From assembly GCA_964609385.1 (NCBI GenBank), contig CAZSSM010000033.1:5038-69037 (forward strand): a DNA stretch of 64,000 nt, given 5' to 3'. This document shows positions 26,722 to 36,263 of this stretch, in pieces (the first letter of the stretch is position 1; each line of letters begins with the position of its first letter). The position numbers were made by a program, and so were the translations under genes. Source of the DNA: CAZSSM01 sp964609385 (lineage in GTDB: Bacteria > Planctomycetota > Planctomycetia > Isosphaerales > Isosphaeraceae). The notes under the pieces were generated by a model that did not search any database, was not told where the DNA came from, and saw only the letters and a list, made by a program, of their open reading frames with translations.

Positions 26722-28851
26722 TCAATCGGTGAAGAGGGTCCGCTCGGCCGAGCTGTCGCGGATGATCTGCTTGACGTCGTCCTTGGCGTTGACGATCCGG
26801 AACGAGAAGTCATCGCCGACGGTCTGACCGCGGAGCTGGAGGAACCGGATCGCTTCGGGGGTGATCGCGTCGAGCCGATCGGCCTGGAATTCGACGGCCT
26901 TAGCCTTGCCGCTGATCAGGTCATCGAGCTGCTCGGCGAGGACCGGCACGCTGGCGTGATCGAGCCGGCCGGCCAGGGAAACCCGCGCGGTGCCGTTGGT
27001 GGCGTCGAGTACCTCGACACTGAAGCCGAGATCGGCCGCCGCAACCACAGCGCGGACTCGGAGCGGATGATCCGACTCGGGGAGCGTGATCGTCAACGCC
27101 TCGGCATCGAAGTCTTTGTGAGGCTTGTCATCGATGAAGACCTGCGAGAGCCTGACGCGTCCAGGCGCGAGCAGGTCGGGGGCGACCCGAAGCACGTTGT
27201 TGGGCCAGGCCCCGGGTTGCGGCTTGAAGTGCAGGTCGAGTTCCTGACGATTGATCAGCAGGTTGGTGTAGACCGCCGCGAGGTAAGCCAGCTCGAAGGA
27301 ATGGTAGCCGGACATCGAGTGCGAGCCCTTGTCCCGCTCGGTACCCAGTTCGTACGGCTGACCGTTGGCCAAGACGTTGAAGTGGATGCCGCCGCCGTCG
27401 TTGTCGAGGAACCAGGCGTTGTAGAAGGCGGCGGACTCGCGAGCCAGGCGGAGATAGTCGGGCTCTTTGAGCGTCCCGGCAAGGATCTTGTAGGCGAGGA
27501 TCGCCTGCTCCTGCTGCCACCAGGCCTTGCGATCGTGGAATGCGAAGCGGTGTGTGGTCTGACCCGGTCGGAGTTGACGTTCGACCACGTCGTACCAACC
27601 ACCACGCTGGCGATCCATCCCGGCGGTCGGCATGACCTCGGCGATCTTCCGCGCGAACGCGAGATACGCGTCCTTGGGTCGGATGCTGTGGACCCGCATC
27701 AGGTTCCACGCGATCTTCAGGTTGTGGCCCACCACCGCGCGGTTCTGCTGCCAGCCCCAGCTCTGATCCTTCGACCAATCGCGATGGAATCGCTCCTGGA
27801 CGAACGGGCTCTCGTCGTAATCCTGGAAGTGGGCGGTGATGACGTCCATCGTCTCTTCGAGGAACGCGGCATACTTCGGGTCGCCGGTGGCCAACAAGAG
27901 GTTGATCAGATAGGCCGGGGCGTGATCCCCATTGGAGTTCCAGTTCTTCCGAGCACGGTTCTGGCCCAGAGACTCGCTGAGCGGGCTGAAGGTCACCGGG
28001 TCGATATGCGAGAAGTAGCCACCCGCCTCCGACTGGTCGCGGAAGAATCGGCGGAACAACTGGACGGTTCCTTCCGCGTCGGCCAGGATCCTCGGATCGC
28101 CGGTGACCCGATAGGTCTGCACCGGGCCGGCCAAAGCATAGATCTGCTCATAGCAGGGGATTGCGTGGTAATCGTCGCCAAATTCCGAAGAGAAGATCTT
28201 GCGAATCTTGCCGCCGTTTTGAACGTCGATGGCGTGATACCAGTAGACAATGCCTTGACTGCGGTCCTCGAATCGGAAGTTATCGCGGAGATATTCGGTC
28301 CCACGTTCGGCAACGTCGAGATAACGCTCGTCGCCAGTGAGCATATAGGCTGAGGCGAATCCGTAGACCAATCGGCTGATCGTGTCGGTCTCCTGGCGCC
28401 CGGAGTGGAGCTTGAGGCCGTCGTCGTCCAGATTGGTCCGATACGATCGGAAGTCGATCGGCCCATCGCCAAACTCAGACTTGATGTAGAAGTCGGCCAG
28501 TTGTCGGATCTGGGTAACCCACCAGTCGGATGACTCGAACCGATAGTTCGCCGCATCGCGACCAGCGAAGACGATGTGCTTGGCCTCGAAGTGCGTCGTC
28601 TCCTCGCCTGGGAAGAAGATGCCGTACACGAACAGGAACCGCCCGGGCTCGAGCATCTCGCGGATCTGGCCGGTGGCGTTCTGGAACGGCTCACCGAGGT
28701 TTCGGATCAACTCGGCGAAGAGTTCCGGCGTCAGCTCGACCCGGTACTCGCGGCCATCGCTGGTGGCCATCCGGAACGACTCGGCCTCACGGTCGACATC
28801 GATGACATATCCGGTGATCAGGTCGGAAAACGAGAAGTCGATCGCGTTCAC
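26722..28851 (-). CDS. AGE-family (N-acylglucosamine 2-epimerase-like) protein fused to a C-terminal STAS domain
   Basis: A 709-residue protein starting at a GTG at 28851, with GAGGAG upstream. Residues 1-80 are a small beta-rich domain (LITGYVIDVDREAESFRM). Residues about 90-540 are an (alpha/alpha)6-barrel of the AGE family: ETDTISRLVYGFASAYMLTG, GGYFSHIDPVTFSPL, WGWQQNRAVVGHNLKIAWNL, HDRKAWWQQEQAILAYKIL and HSMSGYHSFELAYLAAVY. These place the arginine- and histidine-containing active-site segments of sugar epimerases and isomerases. Residues about 610-705 look like a STAS domain (ARVSLAGRLDHASVPVLAEQ, LDAITPEAIRFLQLRG). The usual phosphoserine motif DSSG is replaced by an ITPEA-type sequence. 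The substrate is unknown. A STAS module on a metabolic enzyme suggests control by a partner-switching phosphorylation system. It lies 192 bases after glgX and 94 bases before the long DJ-1/PfpI gene. Confidence 0.85.
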   Translation of the reverse strand: MNAIDFSFSDLITGYVIDVDREAESFRMATSDGREYRVELTPELFAELIRNLGEPFQNATGQIREMLEPGRFLFVYGIFFPGEETTHFEAKHIVFAGRDAANYRFESSDWWVTQIRQLADFYIKSEFGDGPIDFRSYRTNLDDDGLKLHSGRQETDTISRLVYGFASAYMLTGDERYLDVAERGTEYLRDNFRFEDRSQGIVYWYHAIDVQNGGKIRKIFSSEFGDDYHAIPCYEQIYALAGPVQTYRVTGDPRILADAEGTVQLFRRFFRDQSEAGGYFSHIDPVTFSPLSESLGQNRARKNWNSNGDHAPAYLINLLLATGDPKYAAFLEETMDVITAHFQDYDESPFVQERFHRDWSKDQSWGWQQNRAVVGHNLKIAWNLMRVHSIRPKDAYLAFARKIAEVMPTAGMDRQRGGWYDVVERQLRPGQTTHRFAFHDRKAWWQQEQAILAYKILAGTLKEPDYLRLARESAAFYNAWFLDNDGGGIHFNVLANGQPYELGTERDKGSHSMSGYHSFELAYLAAVYTNLLINRQELDLHFKPQPGAWPNNVLRVAPDLLAPGRVRLSQVFIDDKPHKDFDAEALTITLPESDHPLRVRAVVAAADLGFSVEVLDATNGTARVSLAGRLDHASVPVLAEQLDDLISGKAKAVEFQADRLDAITPEAIRFLQLRGQTVGDDFSFRIVNAKDDVKQIIRDSSAERTLFTD

Positions 28852-29043
28852 GATGGGGGGCTCCTCACGGGTGGACGTTCAGGCTCGATCGACGCGCCGA
28901 GTTCGGCCCGCCGAGGCATCAAGCCCTCGCGACGTGGATGCATGGAAGACAGGCGATTCGGAAGTGGACGGAGATGGGTCAACCAGCACCAACGGGTCCG
29001 GGGACCCGTCGACGCCGCGGACTTCGAGACTTGGGGTGACAGG

Positions 29044-31143
29044 TCAACGGGACAGCAAGACGACAATGCTCCGGCCAGGGACTCGGTAGGAGTCGGCGGT
29101 GATCGTTGGCTCGGATCCGGGCTCAGAGACGTCTCCCGGCGACGGTTCAGCCGTCGCGACAGCCCGGAACCAAGTCCGACCGGGGACCTCGGGAATTTGG
29201 AATTCCAGGTCATCCCAGTACATATTCATCATGATGTGGAAGTCGGCCTCATCATCAGTCCCGCCTAGCGTGAAGGCCAAGGCGCGGGCTTCGTGGTCGT
29301 CCCAGCCAGGCCGATCGAGTTCGAGTCCATGCCAGGCGATGTCAGACAAGCTTCGTGGGTTGATCTCACCAGCGAAGAACCGATCGCGACGGAGCGCCGG
29401 GTGGGCTCGACGAAGAGCGATGAGTCCGCGCCAGAACCGGAGCAGGTCACCATGGGTGTTGACGAGATCCCAGTCGAACCAACTTAGGGGACTATCTTGG
29501 CAGTAGGCGTTATTGTTGCCGTGCTGGGTCCGGCGAACCTCGTCGCCGGCAGTGATCATGGGGATCCCTTGGCTAAGCATCATCATCGTGGCGAAATTGC
29601 GGACTTGGCGGTCACGGAGCGCCTCGATCGCCGGATCGTCGCTCGACCCCTCGACGCCGCAGTTCCAAGACATGTTATCGTCGTTGCCGTCGCGATTTCC
29701 TTCGCCATTGGCCTCATTGTGCTTGGCATTGTAGCTGACCAGATCGTTTAGCGTGAACCCATCGTGACAGGTGACGAAATTGACGCTGTTCATGGGGGTG
29801 TGACCGCAGGCCTGATAGAGATCGGAGCTGCCGGCGATCCGGCTGGCGATGGCGCCGACGAGCCCGGGGTCGCCCTTCACAAACCGGCGCACGTCGTCCC
29901 GATAGCGGCCGTTCCATTCCGCCCAACGGTATCCTGGGAAGTTGCCGACCTGATACAGCCCGCCAGCGTCCCAGGCCTCGGCGATCAGCTTCGTCCCGGC
30001 CAGTCGGTCGGACAGCTCGATCTCCCAGACGACCGGCGGATAGGTCATCGGCGCCCCGTCCTCGCCCCGGGTCAGCACCGAACCCTCATCGAACCGAAAT
30101 CCGTCGACGTGCATCTCACGGACCCAGTATTCCAGGCAGTCGACGATCAGCTTGGTCGGTACCGGATGATTGCAACGAAACGTGTTCCCGCATCCGCTGA
30201 AGTCGTAATAATACTGCGGATCGGTTAGTGACAAGTAGTAGTACGTCGAATTGCTGATCCCTTTGAAGCAGTAGCAAGGCCCAAGATGGTTGCCCTCGTC
30301 GGTATGGTTGAAGACGACGTCGAGGATCACCTCGATCCCTGCGCGATGGAGCGCCTTGACCATGTCGCGGAACTCGTTGACCTGACGGGCCAACTCGGGC
30401 GAGACACAGTAGCCCGAATGGGGGGCGAAGAATCCCATCGTGCTGTAGCCCCAATAGTTCCGCAGCGTGGCGCCGTCGAACTCGCGGAGCACCTCGGTGT
30501 CGTCAAACTCGAAGACCGGGAGCAGTTCGACGGCGGTAACGCCCAGCGACTGCAGATAAGGGATCTTCTCGATCACACCGGAGAATGTCCCGGGATGCGA
30601 CACGCCCGAACTGGATCCGCGGGTGAACCCTCCAACGTGCATTTCGTAAACAATTGTTTCACTCATTGGCCGGTTGAGCGGCCGATCTCCTTCCCAGTCG
30701 TAGTCCTCGGTGTCGGGCACACAGGCGCGAAGAGAGGTCGATCCGTTGTCGCCCGCGCCGCAGGCATCACCACGGACCCAGAGCGCCTTGGAGATGCCCC
30801 GGGCATACGGGTCAATCAGTACCTTCTCCGGATCGAACCGATGCCCCGCCTCGACATCACGCGGACCGTCGATCCGGTAGGCATAGTGGTAACCCGGTCG
30901 AGCCCCCTGAATGAGACAGTGCCAAAAATGGGAAGTCCGATGAATCTCGGGATCGAGGTCGAATCGCGCGATCGGCGCGACATCGTCGTGCTCTTCGAAA
31001 ATCAGCAACTCGACGGCCGTAGCCGATTCGCTGAAGATCGAGAAGTTCACGCCGTCAGACTCGACGGTCGCGCCCGGAGGATGGGCTCGGCCCGGCTCGA
31101 TACGCAACGCAACGTCGGTTGAGATACTGATATCCGCAGACAT
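29044..31143 (-). CDS. glgX: Glycogen debranching enzyme/isoamylase, GlgX type (GH13)
   Basis: A 699-residue GH13 enzyme that hydrolyses alpha-1,6 branches of glycogen. ATG 31143 is preceded by AAAGGAAA. The N-terminal CBM48-like domain starts HPPGATVESDGVNFSIFSES. Catalytic GH13 motifs are all present: EVILDVVFNHTDEGN, HVDGFRFDEGS (nucleophile Asp), KLIAEAWDAGGLYQVG (acid/base Glu) and VNFVTCHDGFTLNDLVSYN (transition-state Asp). NRPMSETIVYEMHVGGFTRG and RYRDDVRRFVKGDPG are typical of isoamylase/GlgX. Length fits the family (about 650-720). It is the first gene of a nine-gene - strand run and has 234 bases upstream before the TMEM175 gene, so the operon promoter probably lies there. Confidence 0.96.
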   Translation of the reverse strand: MSADISISTDVALRIEPGRAHPPGATVESDGVNFSIFSESATAVELLIFEEHDDVAPIARFDLDPEIHRTSHFWHCLIQGARPGYHYAYRIDGPRDVEAGHRFDPEKVLIDPYARGISKALWVRGDACGAGDNGSTSLRACVPDTEDYDWEGDRPLNRPMSETIVYEMHVGGFTRGSSSGVSHPGTFSGVIEKIPYLQSLGVTAVELLPVFEFDDTEVLREFDGATLRNYWGYSTMGFFAPHSGYCVSPELARQVNEFRDMVKALHRAGIEVILDVVFNHTDEGNHLGPCYCFKGISNSTYYYLSLTDPQYYYDFSGCGNTFRCNHPVPTKLIVDCLEYWVREMHVDGFRFDEGSVLTRGEDGAPMTYPPVVWEIELSDRLAGTKLIAEAWDAGGLYQVGNFPGYRWAEWNGRYRDDVRRFVKGDPGLVGAIASRIAGSSDLYQACGHTPMNSVNFVTCHDGFTLNDLVSYNAKHNEANGEGNRDGNDDNMSWNCGVEGSSDDPAIEALRDRQVRNFATMMMLSQGIPMITAGDEVRRTQHGNNNAYCQDSPLSWFDWDLVNTHGDLLRFWRGLIALRRAHPALRRDRFFAGEINPRSLSDIAWHGLELDRPGWDDHEARALAFTLGGTDDEADFHIMMNMYWDDLEFQIPEVPGRTWFRAVATAEPSPGDVSEPGSEPTITADSYRVPGRSIVVLLSR

Positions 31144-31377
31144 CGGTTGTTTCCTTTTGCCGGACTCGGTTCAGGTTTCTAAATCGTTGAGAGGAAAGCG
31201 CGATGCTGACTCGCCAAGAAAATCCCGAAGCTCTCCCACGACCCGCCAAAAAAATCCTGTTTGGACAGTACGACGTGCCGTGTCGTTCGGCGACCACCTT
31301 GAGGTCGCGTTGACTTCAGGTCGATCGCCAGCCGAGAACAGACCCGGATCGCTGCGCGGTCCTGGGACGCACCGTAA

Positions 31378-32019
31378 TCAGTCAGAGTCCCGGCACAATG
31401 GCCTCCAGACCAGCAGGTCGATCAATGGGAAGGTGATGTAAAGCGCGAGGACCAAACTCTTGTCGATCAGGCAGAAGGGCAAGGCGATCAGGAATACGAC
31501 TGGCCCGGTTAGGAGATGCCGTCCGACCGCGTGAACCGTCTCGGGCGCGATCCAATCCCCGGTTCTTCGGTCGTCGCGAGTGACACACCACCAGAGCAGA
31601 ATGAGTGACCCACCAGTAAGAACGTGCGATGCCGAATAAAGGCAAAGCAGAACACATGATTCATGCTCGTACGTTTCGGCAATCAGGTCGGTCGGGAACG
31701 GAATGAACGAAACCGACAACAGAAATAGCGTGTTGACTAGAATCAATTTGCCATCGAGCGATTCGACGTAATGGAAAATATGATGATGGCGGGCCCAGTA
31801 CCCGGCGATCATAAGAAAGCTTATCACAAAGCTCGCCATGTCGGGAAACAAACCAGCCAACCCCTCGAGCGCAGCGCCATATTTGGACGCCTCAACGATC
31901 GTGTCGCGATCGTCGGTCAGGCCGAAGACAAGCAGGGTCATAACGATCGCCAAGACCCCATCACTAAGCGCCTCCAGACGTCCGGTGCTCAACCCAACGG
32001 CCGGTTCGGTGATTCGCAA
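31378..32019 (-). CDS. TMEM175-family (DUF1211) potassium channel-like membrane protein
   Basis: A 213-residue membrane protein starting at a TTG at 32019, with GGGAGG eight bases upstream. The signature RLEALSDGVLAIVMTLLVF (family consensus R..xFSDGVFAI) forms the first membrane helix. A second helix contains the HHH cluster: VISFLMIAGYWARHHHIFHY. Further hydrophobic segments are at LILVNTLFLLSVSFIPFPTD, CVLLCLYSASHVL, LLTGPVVFLIALPFCLI and LVLALYITFPLIDLLVW, giving six helices in all. Bacterial TMEM175 proteins are potassium-leak channels assembling as tetramers. It is upstream of glgX with 234 bases between and may or may not share its transcript. Confidence 0.9.
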   Translation of the reverse strand: MRITEPAVGLSTGRLEALSDGVLAIVMTLLVFGLTDDRDTIVEASKYGAALEGLAGLFPDMASFVISFLMIAGYWARHHHIFHYVESLDGKLILVNTLFLLSVSFIPFPTDLIAETYEHESCVLLCLYSASHVLTGGSLILLWWCVTRDDRRTGDWIAPETVHAVGRHLLTGPVVFLIALPFCLIDKSLVLALYITFPLIDLLVWRPLCRDSD

Positions 32020-32389
32020 CTCGGACGTCCTCCCGGATCTGCAAGGCGATCGCTCGATAACGGATCGCCGATCGACTCGGAGACCGCCCAGAACGTTGGA
32101 CGATTCTCCCGATCGATTCGGCCCAAGTGAGAGCGTAGATCACATCTGGGAACGCTCGGACGTGATGGGCTCCGTTTTTTCGGTAGATTGGAAATTATGA
32201 AGGTCCGTAACCCCGATGTCCCCTCGTCCTCGAGGAGCGAATCATGGGATCGCGGACCTGGTGGTTGGTGATCGATCAATTCAATAGGTAGATAGCAGAT
32301 CGGTCAGATCGGTCGGGACCGGACATGTTTGCCGATTCCAAACTCCGACGACGACCCAACCGGGTTGAGACAGAACGACTGGATTGCGA
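32020..32389. other. Intergenic region before the TMEM175-like gene
   Basis: No gene was recognised. It should hold the end of the peroxidase transcript and the promoter of the TMEM175-like gene. No strong hairpin was seen. Confidence 0.45.
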
Positions 32390-32455
32390 TTAGAGGGAGT
32401 TGGCGATCTCCCAAGCAAGCGTCGGGTTGGCCTCGATCGACGAGTGGATCAAGGT

Positions 32456-32881
32456 CAAAGCGATGTCAGATCGGGTCAAGCCGGGGATCCGTTCCCAGAT
32501 CGCCGTGGCGATCTGCCGCTCGGTCGATCCGGGGACGCCTTCCCAGAGAGCACTGGCGATGTCGAGGAGGCTGGACTCGAGGATGCCGAACCAGATCGCC
32601 CCGGCGATGTCCTGGTAGGTGGTCTCGAAGATCCCGTACCAGAGGGCACCGGCCAGTTCGGAGTAGGTCGTCCCGGCGATCCCGAATCGGAGGCCGGCGG
32701 CGACGTCGGCCAGCGTGGTCTCGGTGATGCCGTACCAAAGTGCCGCCGAGACGTCGGTCAGCCTCGTGGTGGGGATACCGTACCAGAGCGCGTCGGCGAC
32801 CAGGGTCGGATCGGAACCGACCGGCTCCCAAAGGAGCCCGGCGATCGTCCCGAGCGAGTAGTTGCCGGTCGCCCAGAGTTG
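32456..32881 (-). repeat. Tandem 16-residue (48-bp) protein repeats at the peroxidase C-terminus
   Basis: Nine consecutive units. The first two have 15 residues (QLWATGNYSLGTIAG, LLWEPVGSDPTLVAD). The other seven have exactly 16 and the pattern [AG]-[LI]-[WR]-[YFE]-x-[IV]-x-x-x-[TS]-x(3)-[DEQ]-[LIV]-A, for example ALWYGITETTLADVAA, ALWYGIFETTYQDIAG and AIWFGILESSLLDIAS. I do not recognise this repeat family. Confidence 0.85.
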
Positions 32882-33174
32882 AGCGGCGTAGTCACGCCAA
32901 TTCTCGACGACGCGGACGATCAGCGGATCGATCAGCACTTCCCCCGATGGTGCGATTGCCCGGAGGCGAATCGACGTCTCTCCGGGCGGCAGCGAAACCT
33001 CGGGGGCCAACCGCAAGACGTTGCCGGCCAGGACGAACCGCGCGTCGGCGATCTCGAAGCGGTAGCCTGACTTCGAGCCCGGCCCGGTCATGCGGAGAGT
33101 GCCTAGGATCGCGCCGGAGATCCCGGTGAAGACCGGAGTGCCGTCCAGTTGGATGGCACGCGGACCCAGGTCGG

Positions 33175-34255
33175 TGACGATTTGATCCACGCCCTGTCCC
33201 CCGTCAAGGGTGTCCAAGCCGGGTCCCCCATCGAGCAAACCGGCGCCGTTCTCCCCGGCGAGACGATCACGACCGGGCCCACCCTGGAGGGTATCTCGGC
33301 CCGCGCCGCCTTGGAGTTCATCGTCGCCGCCATCACCGAAGGCGAGGTCGTTGCCATCGCCCGCGATCAGACGGTTGACGCCCCGACCGCCGCCCAAGGT
33401 GTCGTTGCCGGCGTTGGCGAAGATGGTGTCGGGGCCGGAGCCGCCGGTGAGCAGGTCGGAACCGCCGTCACCGACGACCAAGTCGGCGCCAGAGCCACCA
33501 CGCAAGTCGTCCGGGCCATCGCCACCGATGAGGGTGTCGTTGCCGGCGTCGCCCCAAGCGCTGTCGCGACCCTGATCGCCGGTCAGTTGATCGGATCCGG
33601 CATCGCCACGGAGTTGGTCGGCGCCAGAGCCACCACGGAGGACATCGTTGCCATCCCCACCTTCGACCCGGTCGGCGCCAGCCCCGCCTTCGAGCAGATC
33701 CGCGTCTCGACCGCCGAGCAAGTCGTCGGGATCATCACCGCCACGCAAAATGTCCTGGCCGTCGTTGCCCCAGAGGGTGTCGCGTCCCGAATCGCCGAAG
33801 AGCTGGTCGTTGTCCGGGCCACCGCCCAGTTGATCATCTCCAGCCCCGCCGCGCTGGACGTCATCCCCATCGTTGCCGGAGATCCGGTCGGAGCCCCCAC
33901 CCCCTTCGAGCGAGTCGTTGCCGAGGCCCCCCTGGAGCACATCGTCACCGCTCTCGCCGCGGAGCGTATCGTTGCCGTCATCGCCCCAGAGCGTGTCCGG
34001 GCCGAGCCCGCCTTGGAGCAGGTCCGAATCAGCGCCTCCGAAAGCCCGGTCATCCCCGGAACCGCCGAAGAGCGTGTCGTTCCCGAGGTCGCCGAGGAGC
34101 AGGTCCGACCCGGCACCGCCGCGGAGGAGGTCGTTGCCGAAGTCCCCAAAAAGCAGGTCCGAGCCGGCCCCACCGATGACGGTGTCATCCCCGTTACCGG
34201 CCAGGACGAACAGCTCGATGTCTGATCCCGACGCATCGATGGAGTCGTCACCCCG
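33175..34255 (-). repeat. RTX (haemolysin-type calcium-binding) repeats in the peroxidase
   Basis: Many copies of GGxGxDxL-type nonapeptides (for example GGSGADQLRGDAGSDQLTGD). They form a parallel beta-roll that binds Ca2+ and are typical of exported proteins. The array also spans the second frameshift. Confidence 0.9.
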
Positions 34256-36263
34256 CTGGCGATCACCTCGAGCTGGTCGATCCCGGCCAAGTTCAGGTTC
34301 ATCGACTCGACCTGAGCCGAGTCTGGCCCGAACCGGTACTCCTCGTCGTGGCCGGTTCCGAAGAGGGTCAGCAGGTCGTGACCCCCGCCCCCGCCGATCT
34401 CCAAATCGATCCCGCGATTGGCAAGGCCAGCCAAGTCGAGTCGGAAGCGATCGGAGGCGCTCGAGGCCCCCTGGATCACGATCCGCGAGACCTGGCCCAG
34501 CGGCCGGCTCGCAACCACCCCACCGGCCATCGGGTCGATCACCTGGACCTCGTTGAGCCGGGCCGAGACCGTGATCGTCGACGAGAGCGACCCTTCGGCC
34601 ACATCGTGGAAGATCACCGAGTCGTCGAAAAAGACGTTCTCCTGCAACTCGCCCGGAGCGATCGTGGTGTTTCTCGCAATCACGTCGGCCAAGGTCGTAT
34701 TGCGCAGTTCATCCAGCTCAGCGCCCGAGTAAATGTTCTCGTACCAGAACCGGTCGCCGTCGCGGAGCCGAAGGAACTGGTCGGCCAGCACGGTGAACTG
34801 CAATTCGCCCACGCTGGTGCCCGGCAGGTTATCCTCGGCCAGCATCCCCACCCAGGCGTCGACTCGATCGACCGAGCCGTAGGTCAGCTCCAAGGCCGAC
34901 CGCAACACTGGGTCGGAGGTGATCTCGGAGAACGATCCGACCGCTTCGAGACCGAAGTCGACGCGGACCTGGTTGTAATCGGCCTGACCATGGTCCCGTC
35001 CCCGCATAATGTTCAGCGAAGCAAGGTCGAGGCCGCCGGCCCCGGGAGGGCCGAAGAGGAAGTTGCGCAGATCGTCGATGACCCGCACGTCGACCTCCTG
35101 GGAGGTCTGGACGGCCAGGCCTCGGAGGATCGGATCCATCCCGGTCTCTTGGAGGACGTCCGGCCGGAAGAAGGCGTCGCGTAACAGCACGTTGCCCGGT
35201 GCGATCGACTGACCATCGGGTCCAAGCCGGAGCAGTTCGCTGGACAACGCGCTGTGGCCGAACCGGAACGCCGCGCTGGAGAAGACAGCGCTGACGCCCG
35301 GGTCGATCGTCGGATCATACCCTTGGTAATCACCCAACGCATCAACGCCAAACAGCGCGGGCAGGAACTCGTTATACGTAATCGCCTGGATCTGCCCAAT
35401 GACCTGGCTACGCGCGCGCTGATAAATCGCCTCGTCGTTGAGGCTCGGATCGGCCGCAGCGATCTGGTCGGCCAATCGGTTGTGCTCGCGGACGAAGAGG
35501 GTGTGCATCGAGGTCAGAGCGATGTTCTCGTTGGCCCGCACATCACCGGCCAGGAAGTGGGTCTCCGACCTGGTCATCGCATTGTCCAGCCCGTCGGTGT
35601 TAAAGGGCAGCAGGTCGCCCTCGCTGACGGCCAATCGCCCCCCCTCGAAACTCCGGAGGGCCGCAGCGCGGACTTCGTCGGAGCCGTAAACCATCGAGCC
35701 GTCGATAAAAGCGGTGATGGCGTTGATCGGCACCGCCGAGGTCCCTGTGTTAGGTCCGGTCCCCTCAGCGACCTCGGAACGGTGCAGGGTCAGCGTCACA
35801 CCACCGGTCTGAAACTGATCGAAATCCTGATCGCCTTGAGGGACCTGGATCGTGAGGGTCTCGTCCTCCAATTCAGGGCTGAGACTGATGTCGTGGTCGA
35901 GGAATTGTCCCCAGGCCTAGAGAGGCCGCGTTGGCTGAGTGCCGAACCGGTCTGGTCGTGGATGGCGTTGCTGATGACCCGGGGACTAGGCCGATCGTCA
36001 CCGGGCGGATCCCAGACGCCGTCGTCGTAGACGGCCGGGGAAATTCGGACGAGATCGACGCCGGCTGATCCGAGCATCGGGTCGATCGGATTGTTGCCGG
36101 TTCCGTCGATGGATCGGATCGGGACGTCTCTGGAGAGGAGCTGACGCGACTCGAGGGCTTCGGTGGTGGGCCGCTCGGCGCGGGTCTGAACACCTCGTCG
36201 ACGGGCACCACGTCCCTGGGCGCTGGACCGTCGGACATCGTATTGGCTCGGAAGCATCGTCAT

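Larger units (their letters stand above)
32390..36263 (-). pseudogene. Secreted animal-type haem peroxidase with RTX and novel C-terminal repeats, two frameshifts
   Basis: One coding unit in three frames. ATG 36263 has AAGGAG nine bases upstream. The N-terminus carries ALESRQLLSRDV (LEPR-XLL type). The peroxidase core has WGQFLDHDISLS with the distal His, ITAFIDGSMVYGSDEVRAAA, DVRANENIALTSMHTLFVRE and AAFRFGHSALSSEL with the proximal His. These match the peroxinectin-like animal haem peroxidases. RTX-type GGxGxD repeats follow, then a cadherin-like stretch (YRFEIADARFVLAGN) and the 16-residue repeats. Frame 1 breaks at about 35917: RGLS leads to a stop, while AWGQF continues in another frame. 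Frame 2 breaks at a C4 run, 34251-34254, where one extra base would restore the reading. Both flanks are otherwise intact, so the mutations are recent or are sequence errors. If the sequence is right, the gene is inactive. Confidence 0.88.

Noticed and set aside
26701..28353. Open frame of 550 codons on the + strand
   Set aside because: It is antisense to the AGE-STAS gene, whose domains are clear. High GC at third positions leaves long open mirror frames; the + translation has no domain.
33149..34225. Open frame of 358 codons on the + strand with repetitive protein
   Set aside because: It is the mirror of the RTX nonapeptide DNA. Its repeated V-A-G-x motif is a consequence of the real repeats on the other strand.
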